Under the pieces are notes generated by a model. It made no database searches. It had not been told where the DNA came from and was given only the letters and a program-made list of their open reading frames with translations. A program made the position numbers and the translations under genes. This document shows, piece after piece, positions 35,198-44,290 of a stretch of DNA of 64,000 bases; within the stretch, counting starts at the first letter, position 1; the number at the start of each line of letters is the position of its first letter. Origin of the DNA: Anoxybacillus sp. J5B_2022 (GTDB taxonomy: Bacteria; Bacillota; Bacilli; Bacillales; Anoxybacillaceae); assembly GCF_026847645.1 (NCBI RefSeq), contig NZ_JAPSMC010000001.1:62001-126000 (forward strand). Direction: 5' to 3'.

Positions 35198-35833
35198 TTA
35201 TGACCGTTTCTCCAAAATACCCCTTAACAACAATTGCGTTTGCAGTTCGATGTATTCCTCTAACGTATACATTTTATGAAGCGCCCAGCGGCGGAACGCC
35301 CACATTTGTCCGAGTACGAAAATATCGTGAGCAAACAGCTGAATTTCCCGCTCGGTTAGGCAGAACGCTCCGTTTTCGACACATTCTCGCAAAATGTTTT
35401 CAAAAATCTTCACCATTTGTAACTCTTTGTTCAAGACGTACGGCAGCGAATCTTTCGTTAATGACTTTACTTCTTGGTACATGACGAGCACTTCGTCTTG
35501 CAAATCGTCAATGACTTTGAAGTAGCGAGCGATGGCAAGCTTTAAGCTTTCAATCGTGCCATGGTGCGTACCGATATCTTTTTCGAGCCGTTCGTATACT
35601 TCATCGTAAATGCGGTCGCACACTAAGTAAAGTACATCTTCTTTTTGGCGGATATATTCATACAGCGTGCCGATGCTAAACCCTGATGCTTTGGCAATTT
35701 CCCGCGTTGTCGTCCGATGAAACCCTTTTTGTTTAAACAGAGCGATCGCGCCTTTAATCATTTCGTTGCGTCGCTTTTTGACGAGCCGTTCGTCTTTGAC
35801 CGAAGCCGGCACTTCCCGCTTTTTCATATTCAT
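35198..35833 (-). CDS. TetR-family regulator of the acyl-CoA operon
   Basis: 211-residue repressor: N-terminal TetR helix-turn-helix (KGAIALFKQKGFHRTTTREIAKASGFSIGTLYEYIRQKEDVLY, about residues 24-68) and an all-helical ligand domain like those sensing acyl-CoA (FadR/YsiA type). ATG at 35833 is 6 nt after GGAGCGG; an ATG at 35848 overlaps the preceding stop (TAATG) and is an alternative giving five more residues. Embedded between two acyl-CoA dehydrogenases and icmF, so it probably represses its own operon via the sites near 40323 or 42620. Confidence 0.9.
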   Translation of the reverse strand: MNMKKREVPASVKDERLVKKRRNEMIKGAIALFKQKGFHRTTTREIAKASGFSIGTLYEYIRQKEDVLYLVCDRIYDEVYERLEKDIGTHHGTIESLKLAIARYFKVIDDLQDEVLVMYQEVKSLTKDSLPYVLNKELQMVKIFENILRECVENGAFCLTEREIQLFAHDIFVLGQMWAFRRWALHKMYTLEEYIELQTQLLLRGILEKRS

Positions 35834-35847
35834 CGTCAACCGCTCCA

Positions 35848-36990
35848 TTACTCTTTCGTTAACATCCGTGAAATGACAAGCCGCTGAATTTCTTGCGTTC
35901 CTTCATAAATTTGCGTAATTTTCGCGTCGCGCATAAACCGCTCTACTGGATAATCTTTCGTATAGCCATATCCGCCAAAAATTTGTACCGCATCGACCGT
36001 GACTTTCATTGCCGTATCTCCTGCAAACAACTTCGCCATCGCCGACGCTTTTCCGTATGGAAGGTTGTTCGATTCGAGCCATGCTGCTTGGTATGTCAAT
36101 AGCCGCGCCGCTTCGACTGCCGTTGCCATGTCCGCTAATTTAAATCCTACCCCTTGTTGTTCCGCGATCGGTTTGCCAAATTGCACGCGCCCTTTCGCGT
36201 ATTCGACGGCTGCATCGAGCGCCCCTTGAGCGATGCCGACCGCTTGCGCCGCGATGCCGTTGCGGCCGCCGTCTAATGTCATCATCGCAATTTTAAATCC
36301 TTCCCCTTCTTGCCCAAGCAAGTTTTCTTTCGGAACACGGCAATCTTCGAAAATGAGCTCCGTTGTCGGTGACGAACGAATGCCTAGTTTTTTCTCTTTT
36401 TTGCCGATCGAAAAGCCTGGTGTGCCTTTTTCAATAATGAAGGCGCTAATGCCTCTATGTTTTTTTTCCGGGTCTGTCACAGCAAAGACAACGTAAATGT
36501 CCGCTTCGCCACCGTTTGTAATCCATACTTTCGAGCCGTTAATGACGTAATGATCGCCGTCTAATACCGCTCTTGTTTTCATCGAGGAAACGTCTGACCC
36601 TGCGCCCGGTTCCGAAAGACCGTATGCACCAAGCTTTTCTCCTGTCGCTAGCGCCCGTAAATACGTTTGTTTTTGTTCCTCTGTGCCAAACTTATAAATC
36701 GGCCAGCTCGCAAGGGAAATGTGCGCCGATAACGTTACCCCTGTCGATGCGCATACTTTCGATAGTTCTTCTACAGCGATGACATACGCTAAATAATCGC
36801 TACCGATGCCGCCATATTCTTCCGGCCATGGAATACCGGTTAGCCCGAGTTCCGCCATTTTATCGAAAATTTCGCGGTCAAACCGCTCTTCTTCGTCACG
36901 CTCTGCCGCTGTCGGTGCTACTTCGTTTTTCGCAAATTCGCGCACCATTTTTCGTATCATTTCATGCTCTTCGGTTAATTGAAAATTCAT
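35848..36990 (-). CDS. Acyl-CoA dehydrogenase (1)
   Basis: FAD enzyme introducing the 2,3-double bond into acyl-CoA. 380 residues. FAD/substrate motifs [21 protein letters not shown] and WITNGGEA; the catalytic Glu is in [18 protein letters not shown] near the C-terminus, as in short-chain types. Ends overlap the TetR frame. Paired with a second paralogue of 377 residues, suggesting different chain types (straight versus branched). Confidence 0.95.
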   Translation of the reverse strand: MNFQLTEEHEMIRKMVREFAKNEVAPTAAERDEEERFDREIFDKMAELGLTGIPWPEEYGGIGSDYLAYVIAVEELSKVCASTGVTLSAHISLASWPIYKFGTEEQKQTYLRALATGEKLGAYGLSEPGAGSDVSSMKTRAVLDGDHYVINGSKVWITNGGEADIYVVFAVTDPEKKHRGISAFIIEKGTPGFSIGKKEKKLGIRSSPTTELIFEDCRVPKENLLGQEGEGFKIAMMTLDGGRNGIAAQAVGIAQGALDAAVEYAKGRVQFGKPIAEQQGVGFKLADMATAVEAARLLTYQAAWLESNNLPYGKASAMAKLFAGDTAMKVTVDAVQIFGGYGYTKDYPVERFMRDAKITQIYEGTQEIQRLVISRMLTKE

Positions 36991-37010
36991 CGTCCTCTCC
37001 CCCGTTTCTT

Positions 37011-38144
37011 TTATAGTTGCTTGCTAATGACTAAGCGCTGGATTTCGCTCGTTCCTTCGTAAATTTCACAAATTTTCGCATCGCGGAATAAGCGCTCCAC
37101 CGGATAGTCTTCGGTGTAGCCGTTGCCACCGAAAATTTGCACCGCTTCAATCGCATTTTCCATCGCTGCTCTTGATGCGAACAATTTCGCCATCGATGCT
37201 TCTTTGCTGCAGGAAAGTCCTTTCGTTCGCAAAAAGGCAGCGCGATACACTAATAGTTTCGCAGCTTCAACCGCTGTCGCCATATCGGCTAGTTTAAATG
37301 CAATTCCTTGCTGCTCGGCGATTGGTTTGCCAAACTGAATCCGCTCTTTCGCATAGGCGGTCGCGTATTCCAATGCGGCTTCGGCAATGCCAAGCGACTG
37401 GGCAGCGATGCCGATGCGGCCGACGTCAAGGTTTGCCATCGCAATTTTAAATCCTTGCCCTTCTTCGCCTAATAAATTTTCTGCTGGCACTTTTGCATCT
37501 TCAAACGAAATTTGTACTGTTCGTGAACCGTGCAAGCCCATTTTCTTTTCGTCTTTGCCGATAATAAATCCTGGCGTATCTTTTTCGACGATAAAGGCAG
37601 AAATGCCGCGGCTTCCTGTTTCGTCTGGATTCGTGCGGGCAAATACGATGTACGTATCCGCTTCTCCGCCGTTTGTAATAAACACTTTCGAGCCGTTTAA
37701 AATGTAATAGTCGCCTTGGCGAACAGCTTTCGTTTTCAAACTTTTCGCATCCGATCCAGCACTTGGCTCGGTGAGGCAAAAGGCGCCAAGATATTCTCCG
37801 CTCGCAAGCTTCGGCACGTATTTCCGTTTTTGCTCTTCTGTTCCGAAATAGAGGATTGGGTTTGTACCAACGGACGTATGCACCGATAAAATGACGCCGA
37901 CGGTTGCACTGACTTTGGAAATTTCATGAATGGCAATAATGTATGACGTAAAGTCCATGCCGGCGCCGCCGTATTCTTCTGGAATCGTAATTCCCATTAA
38001 CCCGAGTTCCGCCATTTTTTTTAAAACTGGCCGCGGAAACTCTCCCTTTTCCATCCGCTCGACAAACGGGGCGATTTCGCTCGCCGCAAACTCACGCACC
38101 ATGTTGCGCATCATTTCTTGCTCTTCTGTGAAACGTAAGTTCAT
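37011..38144 (-). CDS. Acyl-CoA dehydrogenase (2)
   Basis: 377-residue paralogue of the downstream gene. Motifs [21 protein letters not shown] and [11 protein letters not shown], catalytic Glu in [18 protein letters not shown]. 20 nt from the next acyl-CoA dehydrogenase and 25 nt from the 3-hydroxyacyl-CoA dehydrogenase, so one transcript. Electrons would leave via ETF and the FadF-type protein encoded upstream. Confidence 0.95.
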   Translation of the reverse strand: MNLRFTEEQEMMRNMVREFAASEIAPFVERMEKGEFPRPVLKKMAELGLMGITIPEEYGGAGMDFTSYIIAIHEISKVSATVGVILSVHTSVGTNPILYFGTEEQKRKYVPKLASGEYLGAFCLTEPSAGSDAKSLKTKAVRQGDYYILNGSKVFITNGGEADTYIVFARTNPDETGSRGISAFIVEKDTPGFIIGKDEKKMGLHGSRTVQISFEDAKVPAENLLGEEGQGFKIAMANLDVGRIGIAAQSLGIAEAALEYATAYAKERIQFGKPIAEQQGIAFKLADMATAVEAAKLLVYRAAFLRTKGLSCSKEASMAKLFASRAAMENAIEAVQIFGGNGYTEDYPVERLFRDAKICEIYEGTSEIQRLVISKQL

Positions 38145-38169
38145 CTATGTCACCTTCTTTGCTGTCCGT

Positions 38170-39021
38170 TTATTCGTACGTATAAAATCCTTTGCCTGTT
38201 TTTCTGCCTAGCCAGCCGGCTTTCACGTATTTACGCAACAATGGGCACGGGCGATATTTGTCGTCGCCAAATCCTTCATGAAGCGTTTCCATAATATATA
38301 AACACGTATCAAGCCCGATAAAATCCGCAAGCGTCAGCGGCCCCATCGGATGATTCATGCCGAGCTTCATCACTTCGTCAATCGCTTCTTTCGTCGCTAC
38401 TCCTTCGTATAACGCGTAAATGGCTTCGTTAATCATCGGCATTAAAATGCGGTTCGAAATAAAGCCTGGAAAATCGTTCACTTCGACTGGCACTTTATTT
38501 AACTTGCGCGTCATCGCTTCGATTGTTTCATACACTTCCGGCGCTGTCGCAAGCCCGCGAATAATTTCGACAAGCTTCATCACTGGAACCGGGTTCATAA
38601 AGTGCATGCCGATGACTTTTTCCGGCCGCTTCGTCGCAGCGGCAATTTCTGTAATCGGCAGCGATGACGTGTTTGTCGCTAAAATCGCATGCGGCGGTGT
38701 GATTTCATCGAGTTGCGCAAACAACGATGTTTTTACTTCCATGTTTTCGACAACCGCTTCAATGACTAAATCGACGGCGCGTGCATTGTGTAAATCGACC
38801 GATGGCGTAATACGTTGTAAAACGGTTGCTTTTTCTTCCTCTGTCATTTTTCCTTTTTCGACTTGGCGTGTTAAGTTTTTCGTAATCGTCGACAGTCCAC
38901 GCTCGACATATGTTTCTTGTAAATCGTGTAGAAACACATCATACCCTGCCATCGCACATACTTGGGCAATGCCGGATCCCATTTGACCGGCACCGACTAC
39001 CATTACTTTTTGAACGTCCAT
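38170..39021 (-). CDS. 3-hydroxybutyryl-CoA dehydrogenase
   Basis: NAD(P)-dependent oxidation of 3-hydroxyacyl-CoA. 283 residues. Rossmann motif [14 protein letters not shown] at the N-terminus; catalytic His in [15 protein letters not shown]-terminal dimer domain [18 protein letters not shown] at 39021 (MDVQKV) is 7 nt after GGGGGA; an ATG five codons earlier lies too close to AGGAG. Matches the mmgB/hbd type. Confidence 0.94.
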   Translation of the reverse strand: MDVQKVMVVGAGQMGSGIAQVCAMAGYDVFLHDLQETYVERGLSTITKNLTRQVEKGKMTEEEKATVLQRITPSVDLHNARAVDLVIEAVVENMEVKTSLFAQLDEITPPHAILATNTSSLPITEIAAATKRPEKVIGMHFMNPVPVMKLVEIIRGLATAPEVYETIEAMTRKLNKVPVEVNDFPGFISNRILMPMINEAIYALYEGVATKEAIDEVMKLGMNHPMGPLTLADFIGLDTCLYIMETLHEGFGDDKYRPCPLLRKYVKAGWLGRKTGKGFYTYE

Positions 39022-39051
39022 CCGCAAATCCCCCATCTCCTGTTGTATTCG

Positions 39052-40233
39052 TTAATCGACTTGAACCATGACGGCATCGCCTTGGCCGCCACCGCTACAA
39101 ATTGCTGCAATGCCAAGACCGCCGCCGCGGCGTTTTAATTCGTGAATGAGCGTGATAATGATGCGTGCACCGCTTGCGCCGATTGGGTGTCCTAGCGCAA
39201 CGGCTCCGCCGTTGACGTTCACTTTCTCTGGGTCGAGCCCAGCGATTTGGATGCTCGCTAATGCGACTGCGGCGAACGCTTCATTAATTTCAAATAAGTC
39301 AATCTCTGCCGCTGTTTTGCCTGTTTTTCGTAATAGCTCGTTAATGACAAGCCCTGGCGTTTTCGGGAAATCTTTCGCTTCGACAGCGATCGATGCATGG
39401 GCGACAATCGTTGCTAGCGGCGTTCTCCCTTCACGCAGCGCCCGTTCTTCGCTCATTAACACAAGCGCAGCAGCTCCGTCGTTGACGCCTGGGGCGTTTC
39501 CGGCAGTAATTGTTCCTGTCGGGTCGAATACTGGAGAGAGCTTCGCTAATTTTTCAAGCGATGTGTCTTTGCGCGGCGATTCATCGTCTGCGACAACGAG
39601 CGATTCGCCTTTTCGTTGCGGAATTTCGACTGGGACGATTTCTTCGGCAAATACGCCTGCCTCCATTGCCGCGATAGCCCGTTGGTGGCTCCGATATGCC
39701 CACGCATCTTGCGCTTCACGAGAAATTTCTAGTTCTTTTGCTGTTTCTCCGCCGTATATGCCCATATGCACCCCAGTAAAGCTGCACGTTAATCCGTCAT
39801 ATATCATTAAATCTTTCACCGTCGAATCACCCATGCGCAATCCCCAACGCGCTTTCGGTAACACATACGGTGCGTTGCTCATCGACTCCATCCCACCAGC
39901 GACGATTACTTCGCCGTCGCCTGCACGAATAATTTGATCTGCTAAGGTGACACTGCGCATGCCAGAAGCGCATACTTTGTTAATCGTTTCGGTGCGCACT
40001 TCCCACGGAATCCCTGCATAACGAGCCGCTTGCCGCGAAGGAAGCTGCCCTTGCCCTCCTTGTAACACCGTGCCTAAAATGACTTCGTCTACTTGTTCAG
40101 CGCTTACATTTGCGCGCGCTAACGCTTCTTTTACTGCGATTCCTCCTAACTGAGCAGCAGTAAACGTGCTTAAACCTCCACCAAATTTCCCAAATGGTGT
40201 GCGTACTCCGCTTAAAATGACCGTTTTCCCCAT
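39052..40233 (-). CDS. Acetyl-CoA C-acetyltransferase (thiolase)
   Basis: Last step of beta-oxidation or, reversed, acetoacetyl-CoA formation. 393 residues. Nucleophile Cys in [11 protein letters not shown], His in [16 protein letters not shown], second Cys in [14 protein letters not shown] at 40233 follows AAGGGGGAGAGGACG. First gene of the thiolase-hbd-acd-acd-tetR-icmF unit. Confidence 0.95.
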   Translation of the reverse strand: MGKTVILSGVRTPFGKFGGGLSTFTAAQLGGIAVKEALARANVSAEQVDEVILGTVLQGGQGQLPSRQAARYAGIPWEVRTETINKVCASGMRSVTLADQIIRAGDGEVIVAGGMESMSNAPYVLPKARWGLRMGDSTVKDLMIYDGLTCSFTGVHMGIYGGETAKELEISREAQDAWAYRSHQRAIAAMEAGVFAEEIVPVEIPQRKGESLVVADDESPRKDTSLEKLAKLSPVFDPTGTITAGNAPGVNDGAAALVLMSEERALREGRTPLATIVAHASIAVEAKDFPKTPGLVINELLRKTGKTAAEIDLFEINEAFAAVALASIQIAGLDPEKVNVNGGAVALGHPIGASGARIIITLIHELKRRGGGLGIAAICSGGGQGDAVMVQVD

Positions 40234-40299
40234 CGTCCTCTCCCCCTTAAAAAATATATAGATGCCCAAGCGCTACCAAAACGGCAACGGCGTGAGCGA

Positions 40300-40314
40300 A
40301 AGAAAGCGATTACA
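40300..40314 (-). promoter_or_regulatory. Candidate cre (CcpA) site upstream of thiolase
   Basis: AAGAAAGCGATTACA agrees with the cre consensus WTGNAANCGNWNNCW except for one base. It lies 67 nt before the thiolase start, next to the TetR-type palindrome. Catabolite repression of the related mmg operon is known in B. subtilis. Confidence 0.4.
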
Positions 40315-40322
40315 AATCACCG

Positions 40323-40340
40323 ACTGAACGTTCGCTCAGT
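40323..40340. promoter_or_regulatory. TetR-type operator upstream of thiolase
   Basis: ACTGAACGTTCGCTCAGT: 14 of 18 positions are symmetric, with the TGA.CG..CG.TCA pattern typical of fatty-acid TetR regulators. It lies 90 nt before the thiolase start. Confidence 0.55.
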
Positions 40341-40357
40341 GTATGTCGTTTAGGAGG

Positions 40358-40382
40358 AAGGTGTTTTGCACACCTTCCTTTC
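40358..40382. terminator. Hairpin between fadF and thiolase
   Basis: GGAAGGTGT / ACACCTTCC stem with loop TTTGC. The T-rich side is on the plus strand (TTTCTATT); on the minus strand little T follows, so it may only weakly separate fadF from the downstream operon. Confidence 0.5.
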
Positions 40383-40429
40383 TATTATACCAACTATTTT
40401 AAAAAATACGAATTATTTATGCAATTTTT

Positions 40430-42526
40430 TTATGAAGCAACTTCTTTTTTGTCCCCAAACACGGCTTTTTCAAGCAGTTCCGCAATGTCATACGTCGCGA
40501 CTTTGTCCTCGACTTCTTTCGCTTTCGTTCCATCGCTTAACATCGTTAAGCAGTACGGACAGCCGGAACTGATGACGGTTGGGTTGACCGCTAACGCCTG
40601 CTCCGTGCGTGCGACGTTAATGCGCGTACCTGTCGTTTCTTCCATCCACATTAAGCCACCACCCGCACCGCAGCACATTCCTTTTTCGCGGTTGCGTTCC
40701 ATCTCCACAAGTTTCACTCCAGGAATCGCTCGCAAAATGTTGCGCGGCTGCTCGTACACTTCGTTGTAGCGGCCAAGATAACAAGAATCGTGGAAAGTAA
40801 TCGTTTCGTTTACTTCGTATTTCGGCACTAACCGTCCTTCTTCGACAAGCTTTGCTAACAATTCGGTATGATGGTACACTTCTGCTTCAAATCCGAAATC
40901 CGGATATTCGTTTTTAAACGTGTTGTATGCATGCGGGTCGATCGTGACGATTTTTTTCACGCCGGCTTTTTCGAATTCGGCGATGTTATTCGTCACTAAT
41001 TCTTGGAATAAAAATTCGTTCCCTAAACGGCGCGGCGTATCGCCAGAGTTTTTCTCTTTATTGCCTAAAATCGCAAATTTGACGCCTGCTTCGTTTAACA
41101 AACGGGCAAAAGCTAAGGCAATTTTTTGGCTGCGGTTATCAAACGACCCCATCGAGCCAACCCAGAATAAGTATTCGAATTCTTCGCCAGCCTTTTGCAT
41201 TTCTTTTACCGTTGGAATATGCACGTCTTCGCGCAATTCACGCCAATTTTCTTTTTCTTTTCGGTTGAGTCCCCATGGGTTGCCTTGGCGTTCGATATTG
41301 GTCATCGCCCGTTGCGCATCTGGGTTCATTTTTCCTTCCGTTAACACGAGGTAGCGGCGAAGGTCGATAATTTTATCGACATGTTCATTCATGACCGGAC
41401 ATTGGTCTTCGCAGTTGCGGCATGTCGTACAGGCCCAAATTTCTTCTTCTGTGATGACATCGCCAATTAAGCTTGGCATTTCCACCGTAGCTGCTTGCTC
41501 TCCATATCCCGCAAAGGCAAGCTGGTTGCCTTTTGTATGTTTAAACGCAAATACTGGTACCCAAGGCGCTTTTGACGTGACCGCTGCCCCTTTTTCTGTT
41601 AAGTGGTCACGCATTTTTAAAATTAAGTCCATTGGCGATAACATTTTTCCTGTTCCCGTCGCCGGACACATGCTTGTACAGCGACCGCACTCGACACAGG
41701 CATATAAATCAATGAGCTGCGTTTGTTTAAAGTCTTCAATTCTACCCACACCAAACGACTCTTGCGTTTCATCTTCAAAATTGATTTTTTCAAGCTTTGG
41801 TCGCGACAAACGGCTGAAGAAGACGTTCACCGGACCAGCAATTAAATGTGCGTGCTTCGATTGTGGAACGTACACTAAGAAAGTAAGCAAAATTAATAAG
41901 TGTACCCACCAAGCGACGTAAAAGAGAACAGCCGCTCCTGTTTTTCCGACCCATGAAAATGCCCCGGCAACAAGGGAAGCAACTGGCTCGCTCCATGTCG
42001 CGTCTTCGCCATGCCAAATCATGCTCATGCCGTTTCCGAATAACACGGAAAGCATCAATCCGCCGATAAAAATTAACACAAGCCCTGCTTTAAAATCGCG
42101 TTTTAAGCGGACGAGCTTTTCGATGTAGCGGCGGTAAAACGCCCAAAAGACAGCGATCAAAATAAGTAATGTCACAATTTCTTGAAAAAACGTAAAGCCC
42201 GGATAAAGCGATCCTAGTGGAAGATGGCCGCCCGGAACGAGTCCTTTAATAATAAAATCAATCGCGCCGAACTGAACGAGAATAAACCCGTAAAAAAAGA
42301 TGACGTGAATCAAGCCGCTTTTTTTGTCTTTCAACAGTTTCTTCTGGCCAAATACATTCACCCAAATTTTTTCGAGGCGCTCTTTTACTTTTTGGTCAAA
42401 CTCGACTTTTTTGCCTAGCTTAATATAGGCGATGCGCGTTTTCACCAAATACACAAACAAATGAACTGCGTAAGCGGTTACAAACAAAAATGCAAGAAAA
42501 TTAAGAACGAGTAACGAATTCACCAT
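40430..42526 (-). CDS. fadF: Membrane-anchored iron-sulfur electron carrier (FadF/YwjF)
   Basis: 698-residue heterodisulfide-reductase-like protein thought to pass electrons from fatty acid oxidation to the quinone pool. Membrane helices fill residues 1-240 (nitrate-reductase gamma-like). Two 4Fe-4S motifs follow: CVECGRCTSMCPATGTG and CTTCRNCEDQCPV. Two cysteine-rich CCG modules lie in the C-terminal part (HDSCYLGRYNEVYEQPRNIL; MCCGAGGGLMW and SSGCPYC). Located just upstream of the acyl-CoA operon. Confidence 0.93.
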   Translation of the reverse strand: MVNSLLVLNFLAFLFVTAYAVHLFVYLVKTRIAYIKLGKKVEFDQKVKERLEKIWVNVFGQKKLLKDKKSGLIHVIFFYGFILVQFGAIDFIIKGLVPGGHLPLGSLYPGFTFFQEIVTLLILIAVFWAFYRRYIEKLVRLKRDFKAGLVLIFIGGLMLSVLFGNGMSMIWHGEDATWSEPVASLVAGAFSWVGKTGAAVLFYVAWWVHLLILLTFLVYVPQSKHAHLIAGPVNVFFSRLSRPKLEKINFEDETQESFGVGRIEDFKQTQLIDLYACVECGRCTSMCPATGTGKMLSPMDLILKMRDHLTEKGAAVTSKAPWVPVFAFKHTKGNQLAFAGYGEQAATVEMPSLIGDVITEEEIWACTTCRNCEDQCPVMNEHVDKIIDLRRYLVLTEGKMNPDAQRAMTNIERQGNPWGLNRKEKENWRELREDVHIPTVKEMQKAGEEFEYLFWVGSMGSFDNRSQKIALAFARLLNEAGVKFAILGNKEKNSGDTPRRLGNEFLFQELVTNNIAEFEKAGVKKIVTIDPHAYNTFKNEYPDFGFEAEVYHHTELLAKLVEEGRLVPKYEVNETITFHDSCYLGRYNEVYEQPRNILRAIPGVKLVEMERNREKGMCCGAGGGLMWMEETTGTRINVARTEQALAVNPTVISSGCPYCLTMLSDGTKAKEVEDKVATYDIAELLEKAVFGDKKEVAS

Positions 42527-42609
42527 CTAACTCCCCTTTCCCCCTTTATGACGATAAAGAAAAAATATTAATAACAAAATAAATTTTCAGAATTATACCC
42601 CTTGTTTTT

Positions 42610-42638
42610 ATTTTAAGTATGAATGAGCATTCAGTCAA
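42610..42638 (-). promoter_or_regulatory. fadF promoter with FadR-like operator in the spacer
   Basis: Minus strand TTGACT (42638-42633), 17-nt spacer, TAAAAT (42615-42610). The palindrome TGAATG-CT-CATTCA (42633-42620) fills most of the spacer, so a bound repressor would block polymerase. It resembles the B. subtilis FadR box (TGAATGA...TCATTCA). Confidence 0.7.
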
Positions 42639-42721
42639 CAACGTTTTTGCTGGAGAGCATGTTAATTTTTTTCATAACGGGTACATTAACTACATAATGA
42701 CTTACGATGCAGGAGGGACGT

Positions 42722-43906
42722 ATGGTGATAGGGGTGGTTGCCATTTTGTTGTTGCTTATCGTTCTCGATGAGCGGCTTGGTCGCAAACGAAAGCGGCCTG
42801 ATCCAAAAAAGGAATATCCGATGCGGCAAAGCGACATGACGTTGTTTACAAACGGCAGGCATTTATTCGCCGATTATTTCCAAGCGATGAAGCAGGCAAC
42901 GCACCATATTCACGTTTTGTTCTATATTGTCAAAACGGATGACATTAGTCAACAGTTTTTGTCGATTTTACAGCAAAAGGCAAAAGAAGGAGTGGAGGTG
43001 CGGCTTCTTGTCGATTGGATCGGCAGTTTCGGGCTGCCGCGGAAAACGATTCGCTCATTAAAGAAAAGCGGCGTGCGGTTTGCGTTCAGTCAAAAACCGT
43101 CATTCCCGTATTTTTTTTATCAACTCAATCGTAGAAATCACCGAAAAATTACGGTCATTGACGGCAAAGTTGGCTATATCGGCGGATTTAATATTGGGAA
43201 AGAATATATTGGGCAAGATACCGATTTTGGCGATTGGCGCGATTACCATTTAAAAGTAAGCGGGGAAGGAGTGGCGGATTTGCAGGCGCAATTTTTGGAG
43301 GATTGGAAAGCCACAACAAGAGAAACTGTGCAAAATGAGGAACGATATTTTCCGCCATTGCCAAACGGCGCGATCGCTCATCGGTTCATCGCAACAAACG
43401 GCGATGGACTGGAGGAAGATTTTTCTCGCCTCATTCGCCAAGCGCAGCGAGAAATTATGATCGGCTCTCCTTATTTTATTCCCGGGAAAAACGTGATGGA
43501 TGCGCTGCTAGATGCACTGAAACGCCAAGTAACAGTGACGATTCTCGTTCCGTTAAAAGCGGACCATCCGTTTGTAAAAGAAGCGGCGTTTCCGTACTTC
43601 TATCGATTGTTGAAACATGGCGCGCGCATTTATCGGTTTTACCAAGGATTTTATCATGCCAAAACGATTATTATTGACAACGATGTATGCGATATCGGCA
43701 CGGCGAATTTTGACAAACGGAGTTTTTTTCTTAACGGGGAAATGAACTGTTTCATTTACGATCGTGCATTTACCCAACAAATGAAACATGTCATTCGCCA
43801 TGAATTATCGCGCTCCGAGCCATTGACGCTCGACTGGTGGAAAAAGCGGTCCATATGGGAGCGGGGAAAACAATCGCTCTCTAGTCTTCTTTCGCAATGG
43901 CTATAG
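42722..43906 (+). CDS. Cardiolipin synthase / phospholipase D family protein (YwiE)
   Basis: Membrane-associated phosphatidyltransferase that would join phosphatidylglycerols into cardiolipin. 394 residues: one N-terminal membrane helix (VIGVVAILLLLIVL), then two PLD half-sites, HRKITVIDG (about residue 140) and HAKTIIIDN (about residue 315), each with HxKxxxxD. The ATG at 42722 follows AGGAGGGACG. Only one N-terminal helix, as in YwiE rather than the two-helix ClsA. Confidence 0.9.
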   Translation: MVIGVVAILLLLIVLDERLGRKRKRPDPKKEYPMRQSDMTLFTNGRHLFADYFQAMKQATHHIHVLFYIVKTDDISQQFLSILQQKAKEGVEVRLLVDWIGSFGLPRKTIRSLKKSGVRFAFSQKPSFPYFFYQLNRRNHRKITVIDGKVGYIGGFNIGKEYIGQDTDFGDWRDYHLKVSGEGVADLQAQFLEDWKATTRETVQNEERYFPPLPNGAIAHRFIATNGDGLEEDFSRLIRQAQREIMIGSPYFIPGKNVMDALLDALKRQVTVTILVPLKADHPFVKEAAFPYFYRLLKHGARIYRFYQGFYHAKTIIIDNDVCDIGTANFDKRSFFLNGEMNCFIYDRAFTQQMKHVIRHELSRSEPLTLDWWKKRSIWERGKQSLSSLLSQWL

Positions 43907-43937
43907 AAAAATGTTGGGGACTCTCCCCAACATTTTA
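43907..43937. terminator. Bidirectional terminator between cls-like gene and xapX-like gene
   Basis: Perfect ATGTTGGGGA / TCCCCAACAT stem with 3-nt loop; AAAA and TTTT flanks work in both directions. It overlaps the last codon of the convergent small gene. Confidence 0.9.
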
Positions 43938-44102
43938 CTTCCATAACGTGCTAATCCATTCAAACGCTTTCATTCCTAAATAGACGCCGACGATGCCGGA
44001 AATGCCTGCAAGCGCTGGCGGCGCCGGAATCGGCAAGCGGAATAAAGTAAACAAAAAGCCAACGACCATACCGGTCAATAATGATAAAATAATTTCTTTC
44101 AT
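43935..44102 (-). CDS. XapX-domain small membrane protein
   Basis: 55-residue protein (MKEIILSLLTGMVVGFLF...) with two predicted membrane helices around the conserved PIPAPPALAGISGIVGVYLG core of the XapX family. Function unknown. GGAGGAGATGCTTTCAC precedes the ATG and a strong terminator follows, so it is a genuine gene though very short. Often found near transporters or as a lone gene. Confidence 0.85.
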   Translation of the reverse strand: MKEIILSLLTGMVVGFLFTLFRLPIPAPPALAGISGIVGVYLGMKAFEWISTLWK

Positions 44103-44210
44103 GTGAAAGCATCTCCTCCATTTTTTCCGCTGTCACACTTTTTCGACAAATATCTACTCCTATCGACAGCCATTACCCATCTTATCATACTCTTTTTCAA
44201 ATGGGGAGGC

Positions 44211-44252
44211 AAAAAAAGTGGATATATTTGCCTAAAACAAATATACCCACTT
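44211..44252 (-). terminator. Terminator after argS
   Basis: 15-bp stem AAGTGGGTATATTTG / CAAATATATCCACTT followed by TTTTTTGCC on the minus strand, about 40 nt past argS. Confidence 0.9.
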
Positions 44253-44290
44253 CCCCTGTTTATTATTATATCTTAAAAATAACTGTGTGC

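Noticed and set aside
35170-35484. 104-residue plus-strand frame at the icmF start
   Set aside because: Antisense to the TetR gene; starts inside the icmF leader without a ribosome site.
39146-39937. 263-residue plus-strand open frame
   Set aside because: Antisense to the thiolase gene; no recognisable domain or ribosome site.
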